Origin: Parerythrobacter lacustris
GTDB taxonomy: Bacteria; Pseudomonadota; Alphaproteobacteria; Sphingomonadales; Sphingomonadaceae
Assembly (NCBI RefSeq): GCF_024626475.1
Contig: NZ_JANKHH010000008.1
Location: forward strand, 81,574-145,573
Length of the DNA: 64,000 bases
Direction of reading: 5' to 3'
Shown: piece by piece, positions 15,797 through 24,956 of the stretch
Position numbering within the stretch: position 1 is the stretch's first letter
Layout: every line of letters begins with the position of its first letter
Position numbers and translations under genes: made by a program
Notes under the pieces: generated by a model
The model's input: the letters and a program-made list of their open reading frames with translations, nothing else
Databases searched by the model: none
What the model was told of the DNA's origin: nothing

Positions 15797-15873
15797 CTGT
15801 CTTCCGACATCGATGGTGGAAAAGCCCTCCCGGACTTGAACCGGGGCGGCGAAACCCTCATCCCGGAAGACAG
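15797..15873. promoter_or_regulatory. Structured element in the secE leader
   Basis: A perfect 10-bp inverted repeat, CTGTCTTCCG (15797-15806) and CGGAAGACAG (15864-15873), encloses about 57 bases with a further hairpin CCCGG...CCGGG. It is followed directly by GTAATTTTT and then the secE start 30 bases later. The inner hairpin read on the minus strand contains GGTTCAAGTCC, the consensus of a tRNA T-arm. It may be a leader attenuator, a processed small RNA or a tRNA-derived relic. Confidence 0.45.
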
Positions 15874-15902
15874 GTAATTTTTGCAGGACGGATGCAGCCG
15901 CG

Positions 15903-16112
15903 ATGGCCGAAGAAAAGAAGCGCAAGACCTCCCCCGCCGAGTTCGTGAACCAGGTTCGCGCCGAAGGCAGCAAGGTCGTGTGGCCGACGCGGCAGGAAAC
16001 CGTCACCACGGCGATTTTCGTCGGGATCATGATGCTGGTCCTCTCGCTGTTCTTCCTCGGCGTCGATTCGGCGTTCCAGGCGGTCGTCACCTTCCTGCTT
16101 CAGCTTCTCTGA
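15903..16112 (+). CDS. secE: Preprotein translocase subunit SecE
   Basis: A 69-residue single-membrane-span subunit of the SecYEG translocon. It has the short bacterial SecE form: a charged amphipathic N-terminal helix with FVNQVRAEGSKVVWPTRQET, the conserved block that lies along the membrane surface, followed by one membrane segment (about 38-66). It is directly followed by nusG after 40 bases, the standard secE-nusG order. Confidence 0.97.
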   Translation: MAEEKKRKTSPAEFVNQVRAEGSKVVWPTRQETVTTAIFVGIMMLVLSLFFLGVDSAFQAVVTFLLQLL

Positions 16113-16152
16113 TCGCGCGCATCCGCATCCATCCCCAGACAACAGGATCACA

Positions 16153-16689
16153 ATGGCTCGCTGGTACATCATCCACGCCTATTCGGGTTTCGAGAACAAG
16201 GTTCGCGATTCGATCATCTCGGAAGCCGAGCGCCTCGGCCTGTCCGAAGCGGTGGAGGACGTGCAGGTCCCGACCGAGACCGTGACCGAAGTGAAGCGCG
16301 GCAAGAAGGTGCAGGTCGAACGCAAGTTCATGCCCGGCTATGTCCTCGCCAAGCTCAAGCTGACCGACGACGTCTATCACCTGGTCAAGAACACCCCCAA
16401 GGTGACCGGTTTCCTCGGCAACAACAACAAGCCGCAGCCGATTTCCGAACGCGAGGCCGCGCGCTATTTCGGCGGGGTGGCAGAAGCCAAGGCCGCGCCC
16501 AAGAAAGACATCAGCGTCGATTACGAGATCGGCGACAACGTCAAGGTGCTCGACGGCCCCTTCGCCAGCTTCAACGGCCTGGTCGAGGAATTGGATTTCG
16601 ACAAGGCGAAGGTCAAGGTCAGCGTCTCGATCTTCGGCCGCGCGACCCCGGTCGAGCTCGATTTCGAACAGGTCGAACTGGTCAAGTAA
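16153..16689 (+). CDS. nusG: Transcription termination/antitermination protein NusG
   Basis: A 178-residue NusG, which binds RNA polymerase and couples it to Rho or to ribosomal protein S10. The N-terminal NGN domain starts [16 protein letters not shown] and includes [33 protein letters not shown]. The C-terminal KOW domain begins at about residue 125 with [22 protein letters not shown]. Length and motifs are normal for the family. It lies between secE and rplK. Confidence 0.98.
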   Translation: MARWYIIHAYSGFENKVRDSIISEAERLGLSEAVEDVQVPTETVTEVKRGKKVQVERKFMPGYVLAKLKLTDDVYHLVKNTPKVTGFLGNNNKPQPISEREAARYFGGVAEAKAAPKKDISVDYEIGDNVKVLDGPFASFNGLVEELDFDKAKVKVSVSIFGRATPVELDFEQVELVK

Positions 16690-16705
16690 TTCGGTTGCGT
16701 TTTCG

Positions 16706-16780
16706 GGCGCGTCTCGCTAGACGCGCCGCTTCCCGGGCCCGGCTCGGGAAATTCGCGCGGGAGGCCTGCCGCAAGCAGGC
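16706..16780 (+). promoter_or_regulatory. Three tandem hairpins between nusG and rplK
   Basis: The 157-base gap holds three inverted repeats in a row: GGCGCGTCT/AGACGCGCC (16706-16714 and 16719-16727, perfect 9 bp, 4-base loop), TTCCCG/CGGGAA (16730-16735 and 16745-16750), and GCCTGC/GCAGGC (16764-16769 and 16775-16780). None has a U tract, so a simple intrinsic terminator is unlikely. A leader for regulation of the L11-L1 genes, or a processing site, is possible. Confidence 0.5.
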
Positions 16781-16846
16781 TGTTCGACCGCTTACCATGA
16801 GCCGCCGTTCGAAAGAGCGCGGCAACAGTGAGAAAGGAGGCCATTC

Positions 16847-17278
16847 ATGGCCAAGAAGATCGACGGCTATATCAAGCTGCAGGTGCCCGCCGGCACCGCC
16901 AACCCGTCGCCCCCGATCGGCCCTGCGCTGGGTCAGCGCGGCGTCAACATCATGGAATTCTGCAAGGCGTTCAACGCCGCGACCGACAGCCTTGAAAAGG
17001 GCATGCCGATCCCGACGATCATCACCGTGTTTGCCGACAAGAGCTTTACCTTCGTCACCAAGACCCCGCCGGCCAGCTTCCTGATCAAGAAGGCTGCCAA
17101 CCTCAAGTCGGGCTCGAAGGAACCGGGCAAGGTTTCGGCCGGAACCATCAAGCGCTCGCAGCTCGCCGAAATCGCCGAAACCAAGTTCGCCGATCTCAAC
17201 GCGAACGATATCGAACAGGCAACCAAGATCATCGAAGGCAGCGCGCGTTCGATGGGCCTCGACGTGGTGGAGGGCTAA
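16847..17278 (+). CDS. rplK: 50S ribosomal protein L11
   Basis: A 143-residue ribosomal protein of the GTPase-associated centre. N-terminal domain: [37 protein letters not shown], the proline-rich region where thiostrepton binds. C-terminal rRNA-binding domain: [13 protein letters not shown] and [31 protein letters not shown] lies just before the ATG. Four bases separate it from rplA, with which it is co-transcribed. Confidence 0.98.
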   Translation: MAKKIDGYIKLQVPAGTANPSPPIGPALGQRGVNIMEFCKAFNAATDSLEKGMPIPTIITVFADKSFTFVTKTPPASFLIKKAANLKSGSKEPGKVSAGTIKRSQLAEIAETKFADLNANDIEQATKIIEGSARSMGLDVVEG

Positions 17279-17282
17279 GACC

Positions 17283-17975
17283 ATGGCAAAGCAGACGAAG
17301 AAGGAACAGGTCCTCGCCAAGCTGGACTGTGAGAAGCTCTACAGCGTCGAGGAAGCCCTCGCCACGCTGCGCGAGCACAAGAGCAAGTTCGATGAAACCG
17401 TCGAAGTCGCGATGAACCTCGGCGTCGATCCGCGCCACGCCGACCAGATGGTCCGCGGCATGGTGTCGCTGCCTTCGGGTACCGGCAAGGACGTCAAGGT
17501 CGCGGTCTTCGCGCGCGGCGACAATGCCGACAAGGCGCTCGCCGCAGGGGCCGACAAGGTCGGTGCGGAAGACCTGATGGAAGACATGCAGGCCGGCAAC
17601 CTCGACTATGACCGCGTGATCGCGACGCCGGACATGATGGGCGTGGTCGGCCGTCTCGGCAAGGTGCTCGGCCCCAAGGGCCTGATGCCGAACCCGAAGC
17701 TCGGCACGGTGACGCCGAACGTGGAGCAGGCCGTCAAGGACGCCAAGGGCGGCCAGGTCGAATACCGGGTCGAGAAGCAGGGCATCATCCACAGCGGCAT
17801 CGGCAAGCTGTCGTTCAAGGACGCCGACCTGATGGCGAACTTCAAGGCGCTGACCGAAGCGGTGGTGAAGTCCAAGCCCTCGGGCGCCAAGGGCAAGTAT
17901 GTCCGCAAGATCACGCTGACCTCGTCGATGGGCCCCGGCCTCAAGGTCGATCTCGCGGAAGTCGAAGGCGCCTAA
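17283..17975 (+). CDS. rplA: 50S ribosomal protein L1
   Basis: A 230-residue L1, the mobile stalk protein that helps eject deacylated tRNA and, in many bacteria, represses its own operon by binding the mRNA leader. Recognised by [69 protein letters not shown] and the C-terminal [21 protein letters not shown]. It is followed by a strong terminator-like hairpin, marking the end of the secE-nusG-rplK-rplA block. Confidence 0.98.
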   Translation: MAKQTKKEQVLAKLDCEKLYSVEEALATLREHKSKFDETVEVAMNLGVDPRHADQMVRGMVSLPSGTGKDVKVAVFARGDNADKALAAGADKVGAEDLMEDMQAGNLDYDRVIATPDMMGVVGRLGKVLGPKGLMPNPKLGTVTPNVEQAVKDAKGGQVEYRVEKQGIIHSGIGKLSFKDADLMANFKALTEAVVKSKPSGAKGKYVRKITLTSSMGPGLKVDLAEVEGA

Positions 17976-18001
17976 CGCCTTTCGATATCGCAGACACAGG
18001 C

Positions 18002-18037
18002 AAGGGCCGGGGGAGCGATCCTCCGGCCCTTTCGTTT
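18002..18037 (+). terminator. Rho-independent terminator after rplA
   Basis: Perfect 9-bp stem AAGGGCCGG (18002-18010) and CCGGCCCTT (18023-18031) with a 12-base loop, followed by TTCGTTT. It lies 26 bases after the rplA stop and just before the end of the convergent GNAT gene, which it may also serve. Confidence 0.85.
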
Positions 18038-18038
18038 C

Positions 18039-19004
18039 TCAGCCCCGCAGCAGACGCCGCGCTGCGGCGATGCCGCCGGTCTTCTCCGCCAACGTCCGGG
18101 CAACTGCGACGCTGCCGTCGAACAGCGCGAGCGAGCCGAGCAGCAACCGATTGGGCAGGGCGGGGCGCAGCAGGACGAAGGAGGCGCAGTTCACGCTGTC
18201 GGTGCCGAACTTGGCCTTGTGGTCGCCGTCGCCCTCGGTGAAATCGAAGTAGTGGAACCGCCGCTCGGCAAACAGCTGCTCGAGCGCGGCGAGCTGGAGC
18301 ACCGTTCCGGGCGAGAGCTGGGCGTGCTCTGGCGAATAGCCGAGATAGGAATAGACCAATGTCTGGCCCTCCACCGGCAGATAGAGATAGGCCACCGGCT
18401 CGCCGCCGAGAAAGAGGAGGAAAGCGCGTAGCCGGTCGTCTGCCGCCAGCTGCATGGCCTCCCGCTCGGCATTCGACCCTTGGGGTAGCCCGGCATCGAG
18501 CAGTCTCGCCTGATAGGTGCGCGCGTCAAGCGGGCGGACCAGGCGCAGGAATTCGGCAATTTCGGCGGGCGTGCGATAGCTGCCGACATCGAGTGTACCG
18601 CCCCCGAGTTCCGCGAATTTGCGCGCCTTGCGCCGCAGGGTCGAGCGGGTCTTGCCCGAAAAACACGCGAGGTAATCGTCGAAGCTGCAGCCCATGCGGA
18701 TGAAATGCCGCGCATAATCCCGCCGCCCGCCGACCAGCCAGTCTTGGTATCGGGAAAGGAGCGAGTCCACCGCTTGGGCCGGGACCGAGCTCAGCTGGTA
18801 ACCATCGGCGTTGCCGCAGTCGGGCAAGGCGGCGCGCGGGCGGTCGAGCAATTCTTCAAGCGTCCATCCCACCGGGACGAGCTGGCGCGGCACGGCGAAC
18901 AGCTTCCGGGCCCCGACAATGAAACGGATGTCGTAGCTGGTCGCCTCGGTCATCGAGCCGGCCATGCGAGCGTTTCGGAAAAGCGCACCATCATCGAACT
19001 GCAT
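18039..19004 (-). CDS. GNAT-family acyltransferase, CelD/BcsL type
   Basis: A protein of about 320 residues of the CelD/BcsL (Acetyltransf_6) branch of GNAT acyltransferases, some of which take part in exopolysaccharide or cellulose production. Typical blocks are FIRMGCSFDDYLACFSGKTRSTLRRKARKF, RTPAEIAEFLRLVRPLDARTYQ, FLLFLGGEPVAYLYLPVEGQTLVYSYLGY, LSPGTVLQLAALEQLF and FHYFDFTEGDGDHKAKFGT. The start is uncertain: the frame opens at a GTG at 19019, with ATGs at 19004, 18965 and 18953, none with a clear ribosome-binding site. No polysaccharide genes adjoin it, so the acceptor is unknown. Confidence 0.8.
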   Translation of the reverse strand: MQFDDGALFRNARMAGSMTEATSYDIRFIVGARKLFAVPRQLVPVGWTLEELLDRPRAALPDCGNADGYQLSSVPAQAVDSLLSRYQDWLVGGRRDYARHFIRMGCSFDDYLACFSGKTRSTLRRKARKFAELGGGTLDVGSYRTPAEIAEFLRLVRPLDARTYQARLLDAGLPQGSNAEREAMQLAADDRLRAFLLFLGGEPVAYLYLPVEGQTLVYSYLGYSPEHAQLSPGTVLQLAALEQLFAERRFHYFDFTEGDGDHKAKFGTDSVNCASFVLLRPALPNRLLLGSLALFDGSVAVARTLAEKTGGIAAARRLLRG

Positions 19005-19094
19005 GCCAGCCAGCGCCACCGCGCCGACACACTCCCGCCAATTGCCGATTACGCGACAACTCTTAGCGCATACGGGTTAATGGGGCGTTTGCCG

Positions 19095-19850
19095 TCAGAT
19101 CCCCCCGGGGGTGAAATCGAAGCCGAGTTCGCCCAGCCCCTCGCACAGCGTGTGCATGCAGCTCTGCAGCGCGTCCGCATCGGTCGAACGGATAACGAAG
19201 TTCGACCCGACCCGCCCTTCGCGGAAGAACGGGTAGCTGCCGATCTGGCAATTGTCGTGCGCCTTCTCGACCTCGCGCAGCAGCACCGCGACTTCACTCT
19301 CGGGAATGAACCCGCCGACCGTCTCGCTGAGCAGCCGCGCGCCGCCTTCGAGCGTACCGGTCAGCGCGTCGAGCATGCCGGCGGTGATATGCGGCACGCC
19401 CGCCATCAGGTGGACATTGCCGATCTTGATCCCCGGCGCGCCCGACATCCGGTTGGGGATCAGCTCAGCCCCTTCCGGCACACGCGCCATGCGCAGCCGC
19501 CCTTCGTTGAGTCCGCCCTTGTCGGCGTAATAGCGCTCGAGAATGGCGCGCGCATCGGGATGGATCACCACCTCGACGCCGAGCGCGGCGGCCACCGCAT
19601 CGACCGTGATATCGTCATGCGTCGGGCCGATTCCGCCGGTGGTGAAGAGATAGTCGTTGGCCGAGCGCAGTGCATTCACTGCCTCGACGATCCGCTCGAT
19701 CACATCGGGCACCACGCGCACTTCGGCCAAGCGTATGCCCTGCACTTGCAGCCAGCTCGCGACCTGCGCGATGTTCTTGTCATGCGTGCGGCCGGAGAGA
19801 ATCTCGTCGCCGATCACGACCAGCCCGGCGGTGTAGATGCGTTCGCCCAT
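19095..19850 (-). CDS. CinA N-terminal/molybdopterin-binding-type protein
   Basis: A 251-residue protein consisting of the MoCF_biosynth-like domain of the CinA family: GLVVIGDEILSGRTHDKN at the N-terminus, LFTTGGIGPTHDDITVDAVA near 67-85, MSGAPGIKIGNVHLMAGVP near 130. The C-terminal nicotinamide-nucleotide amidase domain of full CinA is absent. Related proteins are described as competence/damage-inducible proteins or FAD/NMN pyrophosphatases; the exact activity here is unknown. It lies between the GNAT gene and the monooxygenase gene, all on the minus strand. Confidence 0.85.
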   Translation of the reverse strand: MGERIYTAGLVVIGDEILSGRTHDKNIAQVASWLQVQGIRLAEVRVVPDVIERIVEAVNALRSANDYLFTTGGIGPTHDDITVDAVAAALGVEVVIHPDARAILERYYADKGGLNEGRLRMARVPEGAELIPNRMSGAPGIKIGNVHLMAGVPHITAGMLDALTGTLEGGARLLSETVGGFIPESEVAVLLREVEKAHDNCQIGSYPFFREGRVGSNFVIRSTDADALQSCMHTLCEGLGELGFDFTPGGI

Positions 19851-19895
19851 GGTGACCGGTTAGGCGAGGTCGGACAGAAGGGAAAGGGCCGAAAG

Positions 19896-21398
<1,503 letters not shown>

Positions 21399-21469
21399 TG
21401 GGCCTCTCCTCTTGACGTTAGCGTAAACCATCAAGCGAGGGTTGGCGAGTCCCGATAGCGAATTGCAAC

Positions 21470-22504
21470 CTATCTCGCGGTGACGAGGCTGCGCTGCTCC
21501 GCCATCCCCATCGAGGCGAGCAGGGGATCGGTCTCCTGCCGCGCCTTGAAATCGGCCTTGCTGCCCATCCCGCGCCAGTCGGCCAGTACCAGCGACTGCG
21601 CCACCGCACCGCCCAGGGTTGTGCCGGGTCCGGTGACGATGAACAGGTCCGGCGCAAACTCGCGCGCGGCAACCGTGATCGCGCGAGTGAAGTCGTAGCT
21701 TTCGGTCACCTGGTGGCCCAGCGTGTAATCCCATAGCGCCTGCGGCCCGCTCGCATGCGGCCACCAGATCGCGCCGCGCCCGTCGATCAGCGGAATCGAA
21801 GGTTGGCCGAAGAGTGCGGGTGAGAGCGCCACGCGCCCGCGCGCGGCGACCGGCTCCTGAAGCGATGTGTGGAACGCAGCGTGGTTACCCAGCCGCAGCG
21901 GGAAGCGACCGTCGATGGGTTCCGCCGCGTTCTCGAACGCCTTGAGTCCGGCCTCGTTGCCTGCCAGCACCAGCATGCCGCCGAGGTCGATCGACAGGCC
22001 GAGCGTGTGATCGGCGCGCGCGTCGATCTCCGCCACCAGCGCGAGCAGCGCCGCCTTGCGCGCCGGATCGGGCCGCCAGTCGTCGCCGAGAAACGGATAG
22101 ACCAGCTGCCCGCCGATCAGCGCTTCCTGCATCAGCGTGCCCATGGTGTTGGCGACCGCGAAACCATCGGCGGGCGACAGCGCGCCGCCGCAGGCGAGCG
22201 CCGAATACCAGCCCATCGAATTGCCGGTGACCGCGACGATCTCCACCTGCTCGCGGTCGATCGACAGGAAATCGCCCAGCGTTGCGGCGTAGATCAGGCC
22301 CGAGGCATTGTCGCCGCGGGTGTGCCTGGCGAGGCTGAACCGATCGGCCCCGTCGAGCGCCGAGAGGCTTTCCTGCCCCATGCCGATGCGCTGCGCGTCG
22401 AACCCGGCGAGGAGCGCCGGATCGGGGAAGTGGCGCGCCAGATAGCCGAGCTCGTCCTTGTTGTAGGTCCCCCGACCTGGGCAGAAGACGACGGCGGTCT
22501 TCAT
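21470..22504 (-). CDS. FabD-like acyltransferase
   Basis: A 344-residue protein of the malonyl-CoA:ACP transacylase superfamily. The nucleophile elbow reads VTGNSMGWYS near residue 95, in place of the usual GHSLG, so the Ser is kept but the preceding His is Asn. A later NHAAFHTSL block near 210 supplies a His in the position expected for the catalytic partner. The first codons overlap the stop of the E1 gene (ATGA), so the two are translationally coupled. No acyl carrier protein is adjacent. It probably transfers a short acyl group produced by the E1 reaction, but this is inference from the pairing. Confidence 0.7.
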   Translation of the reverse strand: MKTAVVFCPGRGTYNKDELGYLARHFPDPALLAGFDAQRIGMGQESLSALDGADRFSLARHTRGDNASGLIYAATLGDFLSIDREQVEIVAVTGNSMGWYSALACGGALSPADGFAVANTMGTLMQEALIGGQLVYPFLGDDWRPDPARKAALLALVAEIDARADHTLGLSIDLGGMLVLAGNEAGLKAFENAAEPIDGRFPLRLGNHAAFHTSLQEPVAARGRVALSPALFGQPSIPLIDGRGAIWWPHASGPQALWDYTLGHQVTESYDFTRAITVAAREFAPDLFIVTGPGTTLGGAVAQSLVLADWRGMGSKADFKARQETDPLLASMGMAEQRSLVTAR

Positions 22505-24690
22505 GCTGCTTCCCCCGCAAGATCGCGCGCGGCGGCGAGGATGCTGTCGATCCCCGGCATGGTCGCGGCATAGGCCGGGCCGGTGGGGATGAAGCTGTCT
22601 TCGGCGGTGTGGCGCGCGACTGGCTTGTCCGTGCGTTCGGTGAGCAGCGTGACCAGCGCTTCGGCCAGCCCGCCGGTGCGGCGCGTTTCGTCAACCACCA
22701 GCACCCGCGCCGCATCGCCGACGGCGTCGAGCAGCGCCGCTTCGGGCAGCGGGTTGAGCCAGTGCAGGTCGATCACCCGCGCGGCGATGCCCTCTTCCGC
22801 TAGCCTTTTTTGCGCTTGCAGCGACAAATGCATTCCGTTGGCGTAGCTGACGATGGCAAGGTCGATGCCGTCCCCATGGCGCGAGACATCGCCGAAGCCG
22901 ATCCGCTCGGACGGGTCGGGATATTCGCGCAACCACAGCCCGTCGCCCGGCTCGTGTAGGTCGCGCATCGGGTAGAGCGCGATCGGCTCGAGGAACACCA
23001 CCAGCCGCTGCTCCTCGCGCGCCAGCCGCACGCATTCGCGCAGCAGCTTCGCGGCATCGGCACCGTTCGAAGGGCAGCACAGGATCAGCCCGGGGATATC
23101 GCGCAGCACCGCAAAGCTGTTGTCGTTGTGAAAATGCCCCCCGAACCCCTTCTGGTAGCCCAGCCCGGCAATCCGCACGACCATCGGATTGGTGAACTGG
23201 CCACCCGAAAAGAACGGCAGCGTCGCCGCTTCACCGCGCAGCTGGTCTTCGGCATTGTGCAGATAGGCGAGGAACTGGATTTCCGGCACCGGCACGAAGC
23301 CGTTGTGCGCCATGCCGATGGCGAGGCCGAGGATCGATTGCTCGTCGAGCAGGGTGTCGATCACCCGCGCGCGGCCGAAGCGCTGGCCGAGCTTCTGGGT
23401 CACGCCGTAGACCCCGCCCTTGGCGCAGATATCCTCGCCCATCAGCGCGATCTCGCGGTGTTCGAGCATGAGATCGGTCAGCGCCCAGTTGATGCAGCGG
23501 CTCATGATCTGCGGGCTTTCCATCGCCTTGAGATCGCTGCCGAAGGCTGCGGCGCGTGCATCGGTTGATGGCCCGTTGCTCGGTGCATTGCTGCGTTTCG
23601 GCGGTATCAGGCTCGCCATCACCTCGCTCGCTGCCTTCAGGCGAGGGCGGGTCACCGCTTCGTTGCGGATACGCTCCACCCGCTCCAGCGTCTGCCGGTA
23701 GATCGCCAGCGCCTCGGCAGGATCGAGCGCGCCTGCTTCGCCCAGCAGGCGGACCGTATGCAGCAGCGGATCGTTCGCCTCGTCCGCCTCGACCTGCGCC
23801 TTGGGCATATAGGTCGTCTGCACATCGGCCCCGGCATGGCCATAGAGCCGGACGGTGCGGATGTGCAGGAAAGCGGGCTTGCGCCGCTTGCGCACGTACT
23901 CCGCCGCTTCCCGCGCCACTCGGAAGCTGTCGTAGATGTCGAGCCCGTCGCAAGCGAAATAGGCGAGGTCCGGCTTGTGCGCGAAATTGGCCGCGATCCA
24001 TCCGTTGGGCGTCTTGGTCGAGATGCCGATCCCGTTGTCCTCGCACACCCACAGCACCGGCATCGGCACCTTCTGGTAGGCGGTCCAGCAGCTGGTGTTG
24101 ATTGCGCCCTGCGCGGTCGAGTGGTTGGCGCTGGCATCACCGAAACTGCACATCACGATCGCATCGTCAGGCAGCGCCCGATGCTCCGGCATCACGCGCT
24201 TCGCCAGGCCGACAGAATACGCCGCGCCGACCGCCTTGGGCAGGTGGCTGGCGATAGTCGAGGTCTGCGGCGGGATGTTGAGTGCCTTGCTGCCCAATAC
24301 CTTGTGCCGCCCGCCCGAGATCGGGTCGTCGCTCGAGCAGGTGAAGCTCAGCAGCATGTCCCACGCGATGCTCTGCCCCGGAACCTGGTTGGCGCGCTCG
24401 ATCTGGAACGCGGCATCGCGGTAGTGGAGGAACGCCATGTCGGTCGGGTGCAGTGCGGCCGCGACCGCTGCCATCCCCTCATGGCCGGAGGAACCGATGG
24501 TGTAGAACCCTTCGCCCGCCGCCTGCATCTTCCGGCTGACGATATCCAGCGCGCGGGTCAGGCAGCCCGAACGGTAGAGCTGGACGGCGAGGTCGGCCTG
24601 TAGCGGTCCAGACGGCCCAGCGCCTTGCGGCAAGTCACCCTCGGCCACCCGGCGAAGGAAATTCTCATGTACGATTTGCGCACGATCCAT
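22501..24690 (-). CDS. 2-oxoacid dehydrogenase E1, fused alpha and beta subunits
   Basis: A 729-residue thiamine-diphosphate enzyme with both E1 subunits in one chain. The alpha part (about 1-380) has SSGHEGMAAVAAAL, HYRD, and the ThDP motif CSFGDASANHSTAQGAINT followed by VLWVCEDNGIGIS. The beta part (about 400-729) has LMGEDICAKGGVYGVTQKL, DEQSILGLAIGMAHNGFVPVPEIQF and VVRIAGLGYQKGFGGHFHNDNS. Such fusions resemble branched-chain or pyruvate-type E1 enzymes. The frame opens earlier, but the ATG at 24690 starts a normal N-terminus. No E2 or E3 gene is nearby, so it either uses an E2 encoded elsewhere or acts as a stand-alone decarboxylase feeding the coupled acyltransferase. Confidence 0.85.
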   Translation of the reverse strand: MDRAQIVHENFLRRVAEGDLPQGAGPSGPLQADLAVQLYRSGCLTRALDIVSRKMQAAGEGFYTIGSSGHEGMAAVAAALHPTDMAFLHYRDAAFQIERANQVPGQSIAWDMLLSFTCSSDDPISGGRHKVLGSKALNIPPQTSTIASHLPKAVGAAYSVGLAKRVMPEHRALPDDAIVMCSFGDASANHSTAQGAINTSCWTAYQKVPMPVLWVCEDNGIGISTKTPNGWIAANFAHKPDLAYFACDGLDIYDSFRVAREAAEYVRKRRKPAFLHIRTVRLYGHAGADVQTTYMPKAQVEADEANDPLLHTVRLLGEAGALDPAEALAIYRQTLERVERIRNEAVTRPRLKAASEVMASLIPPKRSNAPSNGPSTDARAAAFGSDLKAMESPQIMSRCINWALTDLMLEHREIALMGEDICAKGGVYGVTQKLGQRFGRARVIDTLLDEQSILGLAIGMAHNGFVPVPEIQFLAYLHNAEDQLRGEAATLPFFSGGQFTNPMVVRIAGLGYQKGFGGHFHNDNSFAVLRDIPGLILCCPSNGADAAKLLRECVRLAREEQRLVVFLEPIALYPMRDLHEPGDGLWLREYPDPSERIGFGDVSRHGDGIDLAIVSYANGMHLSLQAQKRLAEEGIAARVIDLHWLNPLPEAALLDAVGDAARVLVVDETRRTGGLAEALVTLLTERTDKPVARHTAEDSFIPTGPAYAATMPGIDSILAAARDLAGEAA

Positions 24691-24751
24691 CCCAGCGCCC
24701 TTAGGCGGCTTCGGTTTCGATTGAAACCATCGCACACCGGCGCGACCAGTT

Positions 24752-24767
24752 CAAAATCGCGATTTTG
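24752..24767. promoter_or_regulatory. 16-bp perfect palindrome upstream of the E1 operon
   Basis: CAAAATCGCGATTTTG is its own reverse complement and lies 62-77 bases before the E1 start codon, in the 266-base AT-rich gap that separates this operon from the end of the injection-system operon. The position and symmetry fit a dimeric repressor or activator site. The rest of the gap holds a weak CGGGCA/TGCCCG hairpin at 24924-24946 and no gene. Confidence 0.5.
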
Positions 24768-24956
24768 CGGATATTTTGGGGGAGATCGAGTGGAGTGGGG
24801 CTTTTGGCCATCCCCACTCCTTGGACTCGAACCATTTCACATCGTACCAGACACAGCGATGCTACTTCTTTGGTTTCCGTACTATGTTGCACGGAGACTC
24901 GGACATAGCACCAATCGCGTGCTCGGGCAAAGCATTACGATGCCCGTACACAACGG

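Noticed and set aside
15797..15873. A functional tRNA gene on the minus strand
   Set aside because: Only the T-arm is convincing; no matching 5' acceptor strand, anticodon arm or correctly placed CCA can be drawn.
24924..24946. Terminator at the end of the eCIS operon
   Set aside because: The CGGGCA/TGCCCG stem is only 6 bp with a long loop and no U tract on the minus strand, so I do not call it.
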